From: Bradyrhizobium sp. WSM1743
GTDB taxonomy: Bacteria; Pseudomonadota; Alphaproteobacteria; Rhizobiales; Xanthobacteraceae
DNA length: 49,245 bases
Assembly (NCBI RefSeq): GCF_000473065.1
Contig: NZ_AXAZ01000065.1
Coordinates: 1-49,245 of the forward strand
Reading direction: 5' to 3'
The position numbers were made by a program, and so were the translations under genes. The notes below the pieces were generated by a model that was not told where the DNA came from, ran no database searches, and saw nothing but the letters and a program-made list of their open reading frames with translations. Shown in pieces: positions 31,129 to 41,048 of this stretch. The first letter of the stretch is position 1. Each line of letters starts with the position of its first letter.

Positions 31129-32265
31129 TCACACCGCGATGACATGATCGTCGATCTCGTCGATCCGGTTGACGCCGCACAGGCCCATGGTCGTGAGCAG
31201 CTCCTTCTGGATGATGTCGATCGCCTTGGCGACGCCGGCCTGGCCGCCGGCCCCTAAGCCATAGGCATAGGCGCGGCCGATCATGCAGGACTTTGCGCCG
31301 AGCGCGAGTGCGCGCATCACGTCCTGGCCGGAGCGGATGCCGCCGTCGAACATGATCTCCATCTTGTCACCGACCGCATCCGCGATCTCGGGCAGCACCT
31401 CGATCGAGGACGGCGCGCCGTCGAGCTGGCGGCCGCCATGGTTGGAGACGACGAGGGCCTGCGCGCCGGTCTTGGCGGCTTCCTCGGCGTCCTCGACGTC
31501 GAGGATGCCCTTGATGATGAGCTTGCCCGGCCAGATGCTGCGGACCCACTCGACGTCCTTCCAGTTCAAGGAGGTGTCGAACTGCGAGGCGGTCCATTCG
31601 GCGAGGCGGTTGAGATCCTCGGTGTTCTTGACGTGACCTGCGATGTTGCCGAAGGTGCGGCGCTTGCCCTGGAGCACGCCGGAGACCCAGGCCGGCTTGC
31701 TGGCGAAATCCAGCAGCTTCGACAGCGACCATTCGGGCGGCACCGTCATGCCGTTCTTGATGTCGGCATGGCGCTGGCCGATCACCTGCAGGTCGACGGT
31801 CAGCACCAGCGCGCTGCACTTCGCGGCGATGGCGCGCTGGATCAATTCCTTGATAAAGCCGCGGTCCTTCATGACGTAGAGCTGGAACCAGAACGGCTTC
31901 TCGACATTGGCGGCGATATCCTCGATCGAGCAGATCGACATCGTCGACTGCGTGAACGGGATACCGGCGGCCTGCGCAGCGCGGCAGGCGTAGATTTCGC
32001 CGTCGCCATGCTGCATGCCGAGCAGGCCGACCGGCGCGAGGATCAGCGGCATGGTCGAGGGCTCGCCGAGGATCGTGGTCGAGGTGTCGCGCTTGGAGAC
32101 GTCGACCAGGATGCGCTGGCGGAACTTGATCGCCTGCATGTCCTCGCGGTTGGCGCGCAGCGTTTCCTCGGCATAGGAGCCGCGGTCGCAATAATCGAAG
32201 AACGCCTTCGGCACGCGGCGCTTATGCAGCGTGCGAAGATCGTCGATACAGGTGATGTGCTTCAT
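31129..32265 (-). CDS. lldD: FMN-dependent alpha-hydroxy-acid dehydrogenase (lactate dehydrogenase-like)
   Basis: This encodes 378 residues from the ATG at 32265, which follows GGGGAAACGTTC; an in-frame ATG at 32289 lacks such a site. The TIM-barrel flavoprotein family oxidises L-2-hydroxy acids such as lactate. Active-site residues are visible: Tyr25 (FFDYCDRG), the FMN contact QLYVMKDRG (128-136), Lys252 (LIIKGIL), and His276/Arg279 in SNHGGRQLDGAPS, followed by the phosphate-binding FDGGIRSGQDVMRALALGA. The precise substrate is not determined, so lldD is a family-level name. It is divergent from the small acidic-protein gene at 32381. Confidence 0.9.
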   Translation of the reverse strand: MKHITCIDDLRTLHKRRVPKAFFDYCDRGSYAEETLRANREDMQAIKFRQRILVDVSKRDTSTTILGEPSTMPLILAPVGLLGMQHGDGEIYACRAAQAAGIPFTQSTMSICSIEDIAANVEKPFWFQLYVMKDRGFIKELIQRAIAAKCSALVLTVDLQVIGQRHADIKNGMTVPPEWSLSKLLDFASKPAWVSGVLQGKRRTFGNIAGHVKNTEDLNRLAEWTASQFDTSLNWKDVEWVRSIWPGKLIIKGILDVEDAEEAAKTGAQALVVSNHGGRQLDGAPSSIEVLPEIADAVGDKMEIMFDGGIRSGQDVMRALALGAKSCMIGRAYAYGLGAGGQAGVAKAIDIIQKELLTTMGLCGVNRIDEIDDHVIAV

Positions 32266-32380
32266 GAACGTTTCCCCGGCCCGTCTCACGTGGAAGTCTT
32301 GCGTCGGAAGATTTAGGGGTCATCTAGCATGGTTGGATGCACAGCCAAATCGTTTGCAGAACGTTTTGTAGGAGGGCGCC

Positions 32381-32545
32381 ATGAAGAGGCCGCACGCTCC
32401 GACGCCGGAAGAGATCAAGGAAAAGCATGATCTCGAGGAGGCGCTGGAAGAGGGACTGGAAGAGACCTTTCCGGGCTCCGATCCGGTCAATGTCACCCAG
32501 CCGGCACCGAGCCGCGAGGACGGCCATGTGAAGCGCTCCGGGTAG
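32381..32545 (+). CDS. Small conserved acidic protein
   Basis: This encodes 54 residues behind TAGGAGGGCGCC. It has an acidic helix (EKHDLEEALEEGLEETFPGS) followed by a short extended part (DPVNVTQPAPSRED). The ETFP-SDPVNVTQP motif is found in small proteins across rhizobia, but no function is known to me. It lacks a membrane segment. It is divergent from the hydroxy-acid dehydrogenase gene, with about 115 bases between the starts. Confidence 0.75.
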   Translation: MKRPHAPTPEEIKEKHDLEEALEEGLEETFPGSDPVNVTQPAPSREDGHVKRSG

Positions 32546-32589
32546 CGCGGGTTCCCTCCTTGGGGCGGCGTCCGGCGGGAAATAAAGTG

Positions 32590-32604
32590 TTAACAAGACG
32601 TTAT
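32590..32604. promoter_or_regulatory. Near-consensus CtrA-type box upstream of glmM
   Basis: TTAA-CAAGACG-TTAT differs from the TTAA-N7-TTAA consensus by one base. It lies about 165 bases upstream of glmM in an AT-rich stretch. Weak evidence alone. Confidence 0.3.
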
Positions 32605-32767
32605 TGAGCCGGCCTGCGCCCGGGTTCCGTAACGATTCATCATATTTTTTGAAGCCAAGTTAGCTGCGTTGGCATTATAAGATCCTCAGCACATCAGGGA
32701 TGCAGGGCCCGCTCGGGCACCTCGTGGTTGTAGAGGGGAGCCCCTGGTTGTTGCCTTGGGGGACGAT

Positions 32768-34111
32768 ATGAGCCGCAAATATTTCGGGACGGACGGGATC
32801 CGGGGCCGCGCCAACGGGCTGATCACGCCGGAGCTCGCGCTCAAGGTCGGCCAGGCCGCAGGCCTTGCGTTTCAGCGTGGTGACCACCGCCACCGGGTCG
32901 TGATCGGCAAGGACACCCGTCTGTCCGGCTACATGATCGAATACGCAATGGTCGCAGGCTTCACCTCGGTCGGCATGGACGTGCTGCTGGTCGGCCCGAT
33001 GCCGACGCCGGCAGTCGCGATGCTGACGAAGTCGATGCGTGCCGATCTCGGCGTGATGATCTCGGCTTCGCACAATCTGTTCGAGGACAACGGCATCAAG
33101 CTGTTCGGCCCGCAGGGCTTCAAGCTTTCCGACGACGTCGAGCGGCAGATCGAGCAGCTGCTCGACGAATCTCTCGACAAGCGGCTGGCGCAGAGCGCGA
33201 GCCTCGGCCGCGCCCGCCGTATCGACGGCGTGCATGACCGCTACATCGAATTCGCCAAGCGCACGCTGCCGCGCGATCTCTCGCTCGAGGGCCTGCGCGT
33301 CGTGATCGATTGCGCCAATGGCGCCGCCTACAAGGTGGTGCCCGAAGCGCTGTGGGAGCTGGGCGCCGACGTGGTGCCGATCGGCGTCGAGCCGGACGGC
33401 TTCAACATCAACAAGGAGTGCGGCTCGACCTCGCCGGAAGCGCTGTCGAAGAAGGTGCGCGAGATGCGCGCCGACATCGGCATCGCGCTGGATGGCGATG
33501 CGGATCGCGTCATCCTGGTCGACGAGCGCGGCCACATCGTCGACGGCGACCAATTGCTCGCGGTGATCGCGCAGAGCTGGAAGGAAGACGGACGCCTCTC
33601 GCGTCCCGGCATCGTCGCCACCGTGATGTCCAATCTCGGCCTCGAACGCTTCCTGCAAGGGCAGGGGCTCGAGCTCGTGCGCACGCCGGTCGGCGACCGC
33701 TACGTGCTCGAGCAGATGCTGAGCGGCGGCTACAATCTCGGCGGCGAGCAGTCCGGCCACATCATCCTGTCCGACTACGCCACCACCGGCGACGGTTTCG
33801 TTGCGGCCCTGCAGGTGCTGGCCGTGGTGCAGAAGCTGCGCCGGCCCGTGTCCGAGGTCTGTCACCGCTTTGATCCGCTGCCGCAGATTCTCAAGAACGT
33901 CCGTCACAAGGGCGGCAAGCCGCTCGATGATTCCGACGTCAAGTCGGCGATCTCCGACGGCGAGAAGCGCCTCAACGGCCACGGCCGTCTCCTGATCCGC
34001 TCCTCCGGCACCGAGCCCGTGATCCGCGTCATGGGCGAAGGCGAAGACCGCATTCTCGTCGAGGATATCGTCGACACCATCGTGCTGGCGCTGGGACAAG
34101 CGGCGGCTTGA
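32768..34111 (+). CDS. glmM: Phosphoglucosamine mutase
   Basis: This encodes 447 residues from the ATG at 32768, which has GGGGGACGAT upstream. The enzyme converts glucosamine-6-phosphate to glucosamine-1-phosphate on the way to UDP-GlcNAc for peptidoglycan and lipid A. The hallmarks are FGTDGIRG at the start, the phosphoserine loop ISASHN with Ser101, the magnesium loop DGDADR, the sugar-binding GEQSGH, and the phosphate-binding RSSGTEPVIRVM near the C-terminus. No folP or ftsH is adjacent as in some bacteria. A palindromic repeat follows. Confidence 0.96.
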   Translation: MSRKYFGTDGIRGRANGLITPELALKVGQAAGLAFQRGDHRHRVVIGKDTRLSGYMIEYAMVAGFTSVGMDVLLVGPMPTPAVAMLTKSMRADLGVMISASHNLFEDNGIKLFGPQGFKLSDDVERQIEQLLDESLDKRLAQSASLGRARRIDGVHDRYIEFAKRTLPRDLSLEGLRVVIDCANGAAYKVVPEALWELGADVVPIGVEPDGFNINKECGSTSPEALSKKVREMRADIGIALDGDADRVILVDERGHIVDGDQLLAVIAQSWKEDGRLSRPGIVATVMSNLGLERFLQGQGLELVRTPVGDRYVLEQMLSGGYNLGGEQSGHIILSDYATTGDGFVAALQVLAVVQKLRRPVSEVCHRFDPLPQILKNVRHKGGKPLDDSDVKSAISDGEKRLNGHGRLLIRSSGTEPVIRVMGEGEDRILVEDIVDTIVLALGQAAA

Positions 34112-34122
34112 GCTTTTCTTAC

Positions 34123-34277
34123 CCTCCCCTGGAGGGTCGATCGCGCGAAGCGCGAGCGGGGTGGGGTGATCTCTCCTCTCGGGCAGTATCGCGCGCGGAA
34201 AGACCGTCACCCCACCCCGTCTCACATTTCGCTGCGCTCAATGTGAGCCGACCCTCCCCCCTCCAGGGGAGGGTAAG
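34123..34277. repeat. Intergenic palindromic repeat, CCCTCCCCTGGAGGG family (related to family A)
   Basis: The left end TACCCTCCCCTGGAGGGTCG and the right end CCCTCCAGGGGAGGGTA form a large inverted repeat. Inside, GCGCGAAGCGCGAGCGGGGTGGGGTGA pairs with TCACCCCACCCCG, and ACATTTCGCTGCGCTCAATGTGA forms a small hairpin. The rest of the 34112-34598 gap, 34278-34598, holds no gene; its last 130 bases are AT-rich and carry the regulatory box described next. Confidence 0.75.
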
Positions 34278-34500
34278 GGACGAGAGGGCTACATCGTGCT
34301 CGCCGGCATCAGCTTCTCGCACTGCCTCTTCCTGCCGGAACTGCCACGGCACGTGCATTAACGCACCCGCACTTGCCGCACTGCGGCTTCACACATCGTT
34401 AGGAAATGCGGCGAAGTCGTCGGATTTGGCGCGGCATTTCTGCAACGCCGGCGGGGCGCGCACGTGTGGGTAGAGAAAAAATCAACCTTAAAAATTAGGG

Positions 34501-34515
34501 TTAAGTGGCGCTTAA
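34501..34515. promoter_or_regulatory. CtrA-type box upstream of outer-membrane protein gene
   Basis: TTAA-GTGGCGC-TTAA is an exact match to the TTAA-N7-TTAA core bound by the alphaproteobacterial cell-cycle regulator CtrA. It sits about 85 bases upstream of the barrel gene start, in an AT-rich patch with further TTAA strings. Binding has not been shown. Confidence 0.5.
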
Positions 34516-34598
34516 ACATTTGCTGCCATCGTCCGGTCGTGAGTTTCCAGAACGTGGGGCGTCTGCATTTTGCCTCACCGGCCATAAGGACGAAGCCA

Positions 34599-35432
34599 AT
34601 GCGTAGCATTAAGTCTCTCCTTGCCGCGGGTGCGGCAACCCTGATCTCGTCGATGGCGTTCGCCGCCGATATGCCGATCGCCGCGCCCCCTCCCATGTAC
34701 GCGCCGCCGGCTCCGCCCGCCGATTTCGGTGGCTGGTATCTGCGTGGCGACATCGGCATGACCAACCAGAGCGCCAAGCGCATCGAGAGCAACCTGCCGG
34801 CTGGGTTCACGAAGACGACCGAGGGCCTCGGCTTCGACTCGTCCCCGCTGTTCGATCTTGGCGTCGGCTATCGCTTCAACAACTGGTTTCGCGCCGACGT
34901 GATCGGCCAGTACCGGGGCAAAGCCAATCTGCACGGCAGCGACAACGTCGTCGGCCCCGGCTTCGTCGGCGTCAACAACTACAGCGGCAGCAAGTCCGAG
35001 TGGGTCGTGATGGCCAACGCCTATGTCGACCTCGGCACCTGGTGGTGCATCACGCCGTTCATCGGTGCTGGTGTCGGCGGCTCCTACAACAAGATCAGCG
35101 GCTTCCGTGACGACGGCGTGTCCTACAACCCGCTGCTCAACAACAGCGTCGCCTACTTCGCCGATAATGGAAAGTGGAACTTCGCCTGGGCCGCTCACGC
35201 CGGTCTCGCCTACAAGGTCAATCCCGGGTTCACCGTCGAACTGGCCTACAGCTACATGAACCTCGGCGACGCGGCGCCAGGCAATTTCCGCTTGTTCGAC
35301 AACAGCGCCTCCGGCCCAACCTCGATCAAGATCAAGGAGCTCACCTCGCACGACGTCAAGCTCGGCGTGCGCTGGGATCTCAACAGCCCGCCTGCCTACA
35401 TGCCGCCGCCGCCGCTGGTCACCAAGGGCTGA
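34599..35432 (+). CDS. Outer-membrane beta-barrel protein
   Basis: This encodes 277 residues with a signal peptide (MRSIKSLLAAGAATLISSMA, cleavage after AFA), then a proline-rich mature start (DMPIAAPPPMYAPPAPPADF). The rest is a succession of amphipathic strands (GGWYLRGDIGMTNQ, LGVGYRFNNWFRADVIGQYR, WWCITPFIGAGVGGSYNKIS) typical of the Omp25/31 or OmpW-like 8-strand class. A short proline-rich tail follows the last strand. AAGGACGAAGCCA precedes the ATG. A CtrA-type box lies upstream and a terminator directly downstream, so it is a single-gene unit. Confidence 0.85.
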   Translation: MRSIKSLLAAGAATLISSMAFAADMPIAAPPPMYAPPAPPADFGGWYLRGDIGMTNQSAKRIESNLPAGFTKTTEGLGFDSSPLFDLGVGYRFNNWFRADVIGQYRGKANLHGSDNVVGPGFVGVNNYSGSKSEWVVMANAYVDLGTWWCITPFIGAGVGGSYNKISGFRDDGVSYNPLLNNSVAYFADNGKWNFAWAAHAGLAYKVNPGFTVELAYSYMNLGDAAPGNFRLFDNSASGPTSIKIKELTSHDVKLGVRWDLNSPPAYMPPPPLVTKG

Positions 35433-35460
35433 TCGGCAAGCTGATCGGTTAGGACTTCTT

Positions 35461-35488
35461 AACGGCGCGGGATCATCCCGCGCCGTTT
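35461..35488 (+). terminator. Rho-independent terminator after first barrel gene
   Basis: An 11-bp GC-rich stem, AACGGCGCGGG and CCCGCGCCGTT around ATCAT, is followed by TTTT. It lies 29 bases after the stop codon. Confidence 0.88.
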
Positions 35489-35600
35489 TGCTTTGCGGAT
35501 TTTTCATGGCCCGACCGTGACGAAAGCGGCTGCCGCAACCATTGGTTAAGGTTAACAGGCGATGATCATCGCAACAGTTCGAGTCCGATGGAGCGTGGTG

Positions 35601-36488
35601 ATGCGTAGGCTGGTGTTGGCAGCGGCGATGTTGGGGACGATGTCTGTCGCGCAAGCGGCCGACATGCCGGACCTGCCCGTGCTGCGCGGCGGCTTCACCG
35701 ATGGTCTGTCGAAGACGAGCCGTAATTGGGACGGCTTCTACGCCGGCGGCCACTTCGGCTACACGACCGACTCATCCGATTTCGGCCAGAGCGTGGTCGG
35801 CCTGACTAACTACATCTTTCGTGACAGCGTGCTTCAGCAGCCGACCTCGACGTGGTCGCTCCTCAGCAAGAACACAGCGCAGAGCACGAACTTCGGCGGC
35901 TTCGTTGGTCGCAACTGGCAATGGTACGACGCCGTGCTCGGTCTCGAAGGTACCTACACCTATTTCAACAATCTCAAGACCGCGTCGACTGGCTCCAACG
36001 CTCTCGACATCATCAATCCGCCTGGCGACACCGTGCCCCCGGGTGCCTACAACCATTGGAACGTGACTCTGACCGGGGCCGCCACGGCTAGGGTCAAGGA
36101 TATGGTCACGTTGCGTGGGCGCATGGGCTGGGATGGCGGTGACTTCATGCCGTACATCTTCGGCGGCGCTGCCATTGGCCGCATGGATGTTTCCCGTACG
36201 GTGTCCAGCAACGTAACGCTGCGTACCGATACGACGACGACCGATCTATTCGGCAACACCGTAATCGTGCCGGGAACGACAAATCCCGTTCCAGCCCAGT
36301 CGCAGACGCAGGGTCAGCATAAGACCAACGCCTTCGTAGCCGGCTGGACCGCCGGCATCGGACTCGAATACTGCCTGTGGGGCGGCTTGTTCGCCCGAGT
36401 CGAATACGAGTACGTGCAGTTTTCGCCCGTCATGAACACCTCGGTGTCGCTGAATAACGCGCATGTCGGACTTGGCTACAAGTTTTGA
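35601..36488 (+). CDS. Outer-membrane beta-barrel protein (Omp25/31-like)
   Basis: This encodes 295 residues from the ATG at 35601, which follows GGAGCGTGGTG; the in-frame ATG at 35562 would put a charged stretch before the signal peptide. The signal peptide (MRRLVLAAAMLGTMSVAQAA) is followed by NWDGFYAGGHFGYTTDSSDF, a typical first strand of rhizobial Omp25/31-like porin-family proteins, and by repeated strands ending in NAHVGLGYKF. The C-terminal phenylalanine is the usual barrel-assembly signal. It shares architecture with the preceding barrel gene, but sequence similarity looks low, so recent duplication is unlikely. Confidence 0.85.
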   Translation: MRRLVLAAAMLGTMSVAQAADMPDLPVLRGGFTDGLSKTSRNWDGFYAGGHFGYTTDSSDFGQSVVGLTNYIFRDSVLQQPTSTWSLLSKNTAQSTNFGGFVGRNWQWYDAVLGLEGTYTYFNNLKTASTGSNALDIINPPGDTVPPGAYNHWNVTLTGAATARVKDMVTLRGRMGWDGGDFMPYIFGGAAIGRMDVSRTVSSNVTLRTDTTTTDLFGNTVIVPGTTNPVPAQSQTQGQHKTNAFVAGWTAGIGLEYCLWGGLFARVEYEYVQFSPVMNTSVSLNNAHVGLGYKF

Positions 36489-36557
36489 GCCTGCCTTGTC
36501 TGGTTGACAACTTTCCCGCCTCCTGATGCTCTGTCGCCCGAAAGTGGGGCGGCAGCG

Positions 36558-37148
36558 ATGAAGATCTACGGCGATAGCAATTCCGGCAATTGTCTGAAGG
36601 TGAAGTGGGTCTGCGACAAGCTCGCGCTGCCCTACCAGTGGATCGAGATCGACACACGCAAGGGCGAGACGCGCACGCCGCAATTCCTGAAGATGAACGG
36701 CGCCGGCCAGGTGCCAACCGTCGCATTCGACGACGGCCGCGCGCTGGCACAGTCCAACGCCATCATCCGCTATCTCGCCCGCGACAGTGTCCTCATTCCG
36801 CGTGGTGCCTTCGCCGCGGCGAAGATGGACGAATGGCTGTTCTGGGAACAGTACAGCCACGAGCCCTATATCGCGGTGTGCCGTTTCCTCATCGTCTATC
36901 TCGGCAAGGATGCCTCCGAGCTCGATCCTGAAAAGGTCAAGCGCGGCTATGCGGCGCTCGACCGCATGGAGCAGCATCTCTCCGCCACCCACTTCTTCGC
37001 CGGCGATGAGGTTTCGCTCGCCGACGTCTCGCTGCTCGCCTATACCCGCCTCGCGCATGAAGGCGGCTTCGATCTCCGCCGCCATGCGTCCGTCCGCCGC
37101 TGGATCGGCGAAGTCGAAGCGTCTCTCGGCCTTTCGCCGGTGCGCTGA
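36558..37148 (+). CDS. Glutathione S-transferase family protein
   Basis: This encodes 196 residues from the ATG at 36558. The N-terminal thioredoxin-like domain starts MKIYGDSNSGNCLKVKWVCD, with a Ser-Gly-Asn-Cys region at the active site. VPTVAFDDGRALAQSNAIIR carries the cis-proline and Gln-Ser glutathione site. The C-terminal helical domain has VSLADVSLLAYTRLAHEGGF. It is 17 bases before the GNAT gene, so the two may be co-transcribed. The substrate is unknown. Confidence 0.88.
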   Translation: MKIYGDSNSGNCLKVKWVCDKLALPYQWIEIDTRKGETRTPQFLKMNGAGQVPTVAFDDGRALAQSNAIIRYLARDSVLIPRGAFAAAKMDEWLFWEQYSHEPYIAVCRFLIVYLGKDASELDPEKVKRGYAALDRMEQHLSATHFFAGDEVSLADVSLLAYTRLAHEGGFDLRRHASVRRWIGEVEASLGLSPVR

Positions 37149-37165
37149 GTCCGGAGTTGTCTGAC

Positions 37166-37630
37166 ATGAACGCCGAAGCCGTCTTCATCCGTCCCGCGCG
37201 CCGCGAGGACGTCGCCGCGATCGTTGCGATGCTCGCCGACGATCATCTCGGCCGCGGGCGCGAGCGCGTGGAGGATCCGTTGCCTGCCTCCTACTACGAC
37301 GCATTCGCGCGGGTCGAGCGCGATTCGAATCTTACGCTCGTGGTCGCCGAGAGCGCGGGCAGGGTGGTCGGCTGCCTGCAACTTGCGATCCTGCCGGGCA
37401 TCAGCTCGCAAGGCGGCGTGCGCGGCCTGCTCGAGGACGTGCGCGTTGCCTCCGATTGTCGCAGCCGCGGCATCGGCGAGCAGCTGGTGCAATGGGCGGT
37501 GACAGAAGCAAAGGCGCGCGGCTGCAATCTCGTCGAACTGCTCACGCATCAGACGCGAATCGATGCACAGCGTTTCTATAAGCGGCTCGGATTTGCCGCG
37601 AGCCATGTGGGCATGACTGTCCGCTTTTGA
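37166..37630 (+). CDS. GNAT family N-acetyltransferase
   Basis: This encodes 154 residues from the ATG at 37166, preceded by GGAGTTGTCTGAC. GNAT features are IRPARREDVAAIVAMLADDH, VVAESAGRVVGCLQLAIL, and the acetyl-CoA loop RVASDCRSRGIGEQLVQWAV, then the C-terminal AQRFYKRLGFAASH. The pattern resembles general amino-acid or antibiotic-type acetyltransferases; the substrate is undetermined. It follows the GST gene closely. Confidence 0.88.
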   Translation: MNAEAVFIRPARREDVAAIVAMLADDHLGRGRERVEDPLPASYYDAFARVERDSNLTLVVAESAGRVVGCLQLAILPGISSQGGVRGLLEDVRVASDCRSRGIGEQLVQWAVTEAKARGCNLVELLTHQTRIDAQRFYKRLGFAASHVGMTVRF

Positions 37631-37788
37631 GGCAGTATCTCGCAAGCGTTGCGCGATCAGCAAATTCGGATCGCGCATTCGTTCATCTTAAGAGCTGATA
37701 AACTACCCGTCCGTCGTTCATGTTGAACCGGGAACGAACGGTGCTACGGCAGCTTCTGGCGCCGAGCTCGGTCGGTTCGGGGATTTCG

Positions 37789-37995
37789 ATGACAAGCTAT
37801 TCCATGATCAAGGTCGGCAACGATTACGTCGTGCAGGCCAATGACAAATGCATTTTGAAGGTCCGCAGCCGTCGCAGGGCCGCGCAATTGATCAGCGATG
37901 CCACGGACTTGCTGAATGCGCTCGCCGTCGTCGAATCCCCAAATACCGTACCCGAGACGCCATCACTGGCGCGTGAGGCCCCGGAACTTCCTTGA
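37789..37995 (+). CDS. Small conserved protein, function unknown
   Basis: This encodes 68 residues from the ATG at 37789, which follows GGGGATTTCG; a longer start at 37720 is possible but lacks a good site. The sequence MTSYSMIKVGNDYVVQANDK then SRRRAAQLISDATDLLNALA suggests a short beta-hairpin followed by a helix. No signal or membrane segment is seen. It lies just upstream of the serC leader region. No family is recognised. Confidence 0.6.
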   Translation: MTSYSMIKVGNDYVVQANDKCILKVRSRRRAAQLISDATDLLNALAVVESPNTVPETPSLAREAPELP

Positions 37996-37999
37996 CTGC

Positions 38000-38074
38000 C
38001 CTTCTCGATTCCCGTATCAGCCGCGGCGGGACACCTCCCCCCAACGGGAGGCTTACTATCTGGAAGGGTAGAAT
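38000..38074 (+). ncRNA. Candidate serC leader RNA (attenuator-like)
   Basis: In alphaproteobacteria a structured leader has been described upstream of serC-serA operons. Here the stretch contains a perfect 6-bp hairpin, CCTCCC at 38034-38039 and GGGAGG at 38046-38051 with loop CCCAAC, preceded by GC-rich CCGCGGCGGG that could pair with it alternatively. It lies 23 bases before the serC start. I cannot check it against a covariance model, and no clear T-run follows the hairpin. Confidence 0.4.
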
Positions 38075-39247
<1,173 letters not shown>

Positions 39248-39255
39248 TTGTTTTT

Positions 39256-39386
39256 CGCCTCTCCCCGTTCTTACGGGGAGAGGCCGGATTGCGCAGAAAT
39301 CCGGGTGAGGGGCTCTCTCCACGAGCACTTCGCCTGTGGCTGCCCCTCACCCCAACCCTCTCCCCGTAACGACGGGGAGAAGGAGA
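39256..39386. repeat. Family A palindromic repeat between serC and serA
   Basis: CGCCTCTCCCCGTTCTTACG and GGGGAGAGG form the left hairpin; then CCGGATTGCGCAGAAATCCGG, GGTGAGGGGC, and the right part CCCCTCACCCCAACCCTCTC with CCCCGTAACGACGGGGAGAAGG. It fills most of the 207 bases between serC and serA, and could act as a processing or attenuation site. Confidence 0.8.
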
Positions 39387-39454
39387 GAAACAGCATCAAT
39401 CTTTTCCCGTCGATCGCCGTCCCTTGTTTTCAGGGAAGGTAGAGGATCATCCCC

Positions 39455-41044
39455 ATGACCAAACCCAAAGTTCTCATTTCCGACGCGCTCTCGCCCGCTG
39501 CCGTGCAGATCTTCAAAGACCGCGGCATCGAGGTCGATTTCCAGCCCAACCTCGGCAAGGACAAGGACAAGCTGGCCGAGATCATCGGCAATTACGACGG
39601 CCTTGCGATCCGCTCGGCGACGAAAGCAACCGCCAAGATCCTCGACAAGGCGACCAGGCTGAAGGTGATCGGCCGCGCCGGCATCGGCGTCGACAATGTC
39701 GAGATTCCCGCCGCCACGGCCAAGGGCATCATCGTGATGAACACGCCGTTCGGCAATTCGATCACGACCGCCGAGCACGCCATCACCCTGATGCTGGCGC
39801 TGGCCCGCGAGATCCCGCAGGCGGATGCCTCGACCCAGGCCGGCAAGTGGGAGAAGAACCGCTTCATGGGCGTCGAGATCACCGGCAAGGTGCTCGGTGT
39901 CGTCGGTTGCGGCAACATCGGTTCGATCGTCGCCGATCGCGCGCTCGGCCTGCGCATGAAGGTGATCGCGTTCGATCCGTTCCTGTCGCCGGAGCGCGCC
40001 AAGGATATCGGCGTCGAGAAGGTCGAGCTCGACGATCTCCTGAAGCGCTCCGATTTCATCACGCTGCATACGCCGCTCACCGAGAAGACCAGGAACATCA
40101 TTGACGCATCCGCGATCGCCAAGATGAAGAAGGGCGTGCGCCTGATCAACTGCGCCCGCGGCGGCCTCGTCGACGAGCGGGCGGTGGTCGATGCGCTCAA
40201 CTCCAAGCACATGGCGGGCGCCGCCTTCGACGTCTTCGTCGAGGAGCCCGCGACGTCCAACGTGCTGTTCGGCCATCCCAACGTGATCTGCACGCCGCAT
40301 CTCGGCGCCTCCACCACCGAAGCGCAGGAGAACGTCGCGCTCCAGGTCGCCGAGCAGATGTCGGATTATTTGCTCACCGGCGCGATCTCGAACGCGGTCA
40401 ACTTCCCCTCCATCACCGCGGAAGAGGCGCCGAAGCTGAAGCCGTTCATCGCGCTGGCCGAGAAGCTCGGCTCGTTCGCCGGCCAGCTCACTGAATCTGG
40501 CATCCTCAAGGTCGAGATCACCTATGAGGGCCATGTCGCCGAGATGAAGATCAAGGCGATCACCTCCGCGGTGCTGTCGGGCCTGCTGCGGCCGATGCTG
40601 GGCGAGGTCAACGTGGTGTCCGCGCCGGTCGTCGCCAAGGAGCGCGGCATGGTGGTGGACGAGATCGTGCGTGCCGCCCAGAGCGACTATGAGAGCCTGA
40701 TCACCGTCACCGTCGCGACTGAACGCCAGGAGCGGTCGGTCTCCGGCACCGTCTATCACGACGGCAAGCCGCGCCTCGTCGACGTCAAGGGCATCCGCGT
40801 CGACGCCGAGTTCGGCAAGTCGATGATCTACGTCACCAACGAGGACAAGCCGGGCTTCATCGGCAAGTTCGCGGGCCTTCTGGGTGACGCCAAGATCAAC
40901 ATCGCCACCTTCCATCTCGGCCGCGTCGCGCCCGGCAGCGATGCCATTGCGCTGGTCGAGGTCGACGGTATGGTTCCGGCCGACGTGCTCGCCAAGGTGC
41001 AGGCCCTGCCGCAGGTCAAGCAGGCCAAGGCGCTGACGTTCTAG
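39455..41044 (+). CDS. serA: D-3-phosphoglycerate dehydrogenase
   Basis: This encodes 529 residues, the long form of the enzyme. It oxidises 3-phosphoglycerate with NAD in the first step of serine synthesis. Visible are IGRAGIGVDNVEIPAATAKG, the NAD loop VLGVVGCGNIGSIVADRA, the catalytic string NCARGGLVDE, DVFVEEPA, and the catalytic His in CTPHLGASTTEAQ. An intervening allosteric domain (about 315-450) and a C-terminal ACT domain (about 455-529: MIYVTNEDKPGFIGKFAGLL) for serine feedback follow. AGAGGATCATCCCC precedes the ATG. A family B repeat and a terminator end the unit. Confidence 0.97.
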   Translation: MTKPKVLISDALSPAAVQIFKDRGIEVDFQPNLGKDKDKLAEIIGNYDGLAIRSATKATAKILDKATRLKVIGRAGIGVDNVEIPAATAKGIIVMNTPFGNSITTAEHAITLMLALAREIPQADASTQAGKWEKNRFMGVEITGKVLGVVGCGNIGSIVADRALGLRMKVIAFDPFLSPERAKDIGVEKVELDDLLKRSDFITLHTPLTEKTRNIIDASAIAKMKKGVRLINCARGGLVDERAVVDALNSKHMAGAAFDVFVEEPATSNVLFGHPNVICTPHLGASTTEAQENVALQVAEQMSDYLLTGAISNAVNFPSITAEEAPKLKPFIALAEKLGSFAGQLTESGILKVEITYEGHVAEMKIKAITSAVLSGLLRPMLGEVNVVSAPVVAKERGMVVDEIVRAAQSDYESLITVTVATERQERSVSGTVYHDGKPRLVDVKGIRVDAEFGKSMIYVTNEDKPGFIGKFAGLLGDAKINIATFHLGRVAPGSDAIALVEVDGMVPADVLAKVQALPQVKQAKALTF

Positions 41045-41048
41045 CACA

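Noticed and set aside
32675..34225. 516-codon minus-strand open frame opposite glmM
   Set aside because: Antisense shadow of a clearly recognisable glmM; composition is typical of GC-rich shadow frames.
35545..35575. CtrA box upstream of the second barrel gene
   Set aside because: GGTTAAGGTTAAC has two TTAA half-sites, but the spacing is 2 and not 7, so it does not fit the full site.
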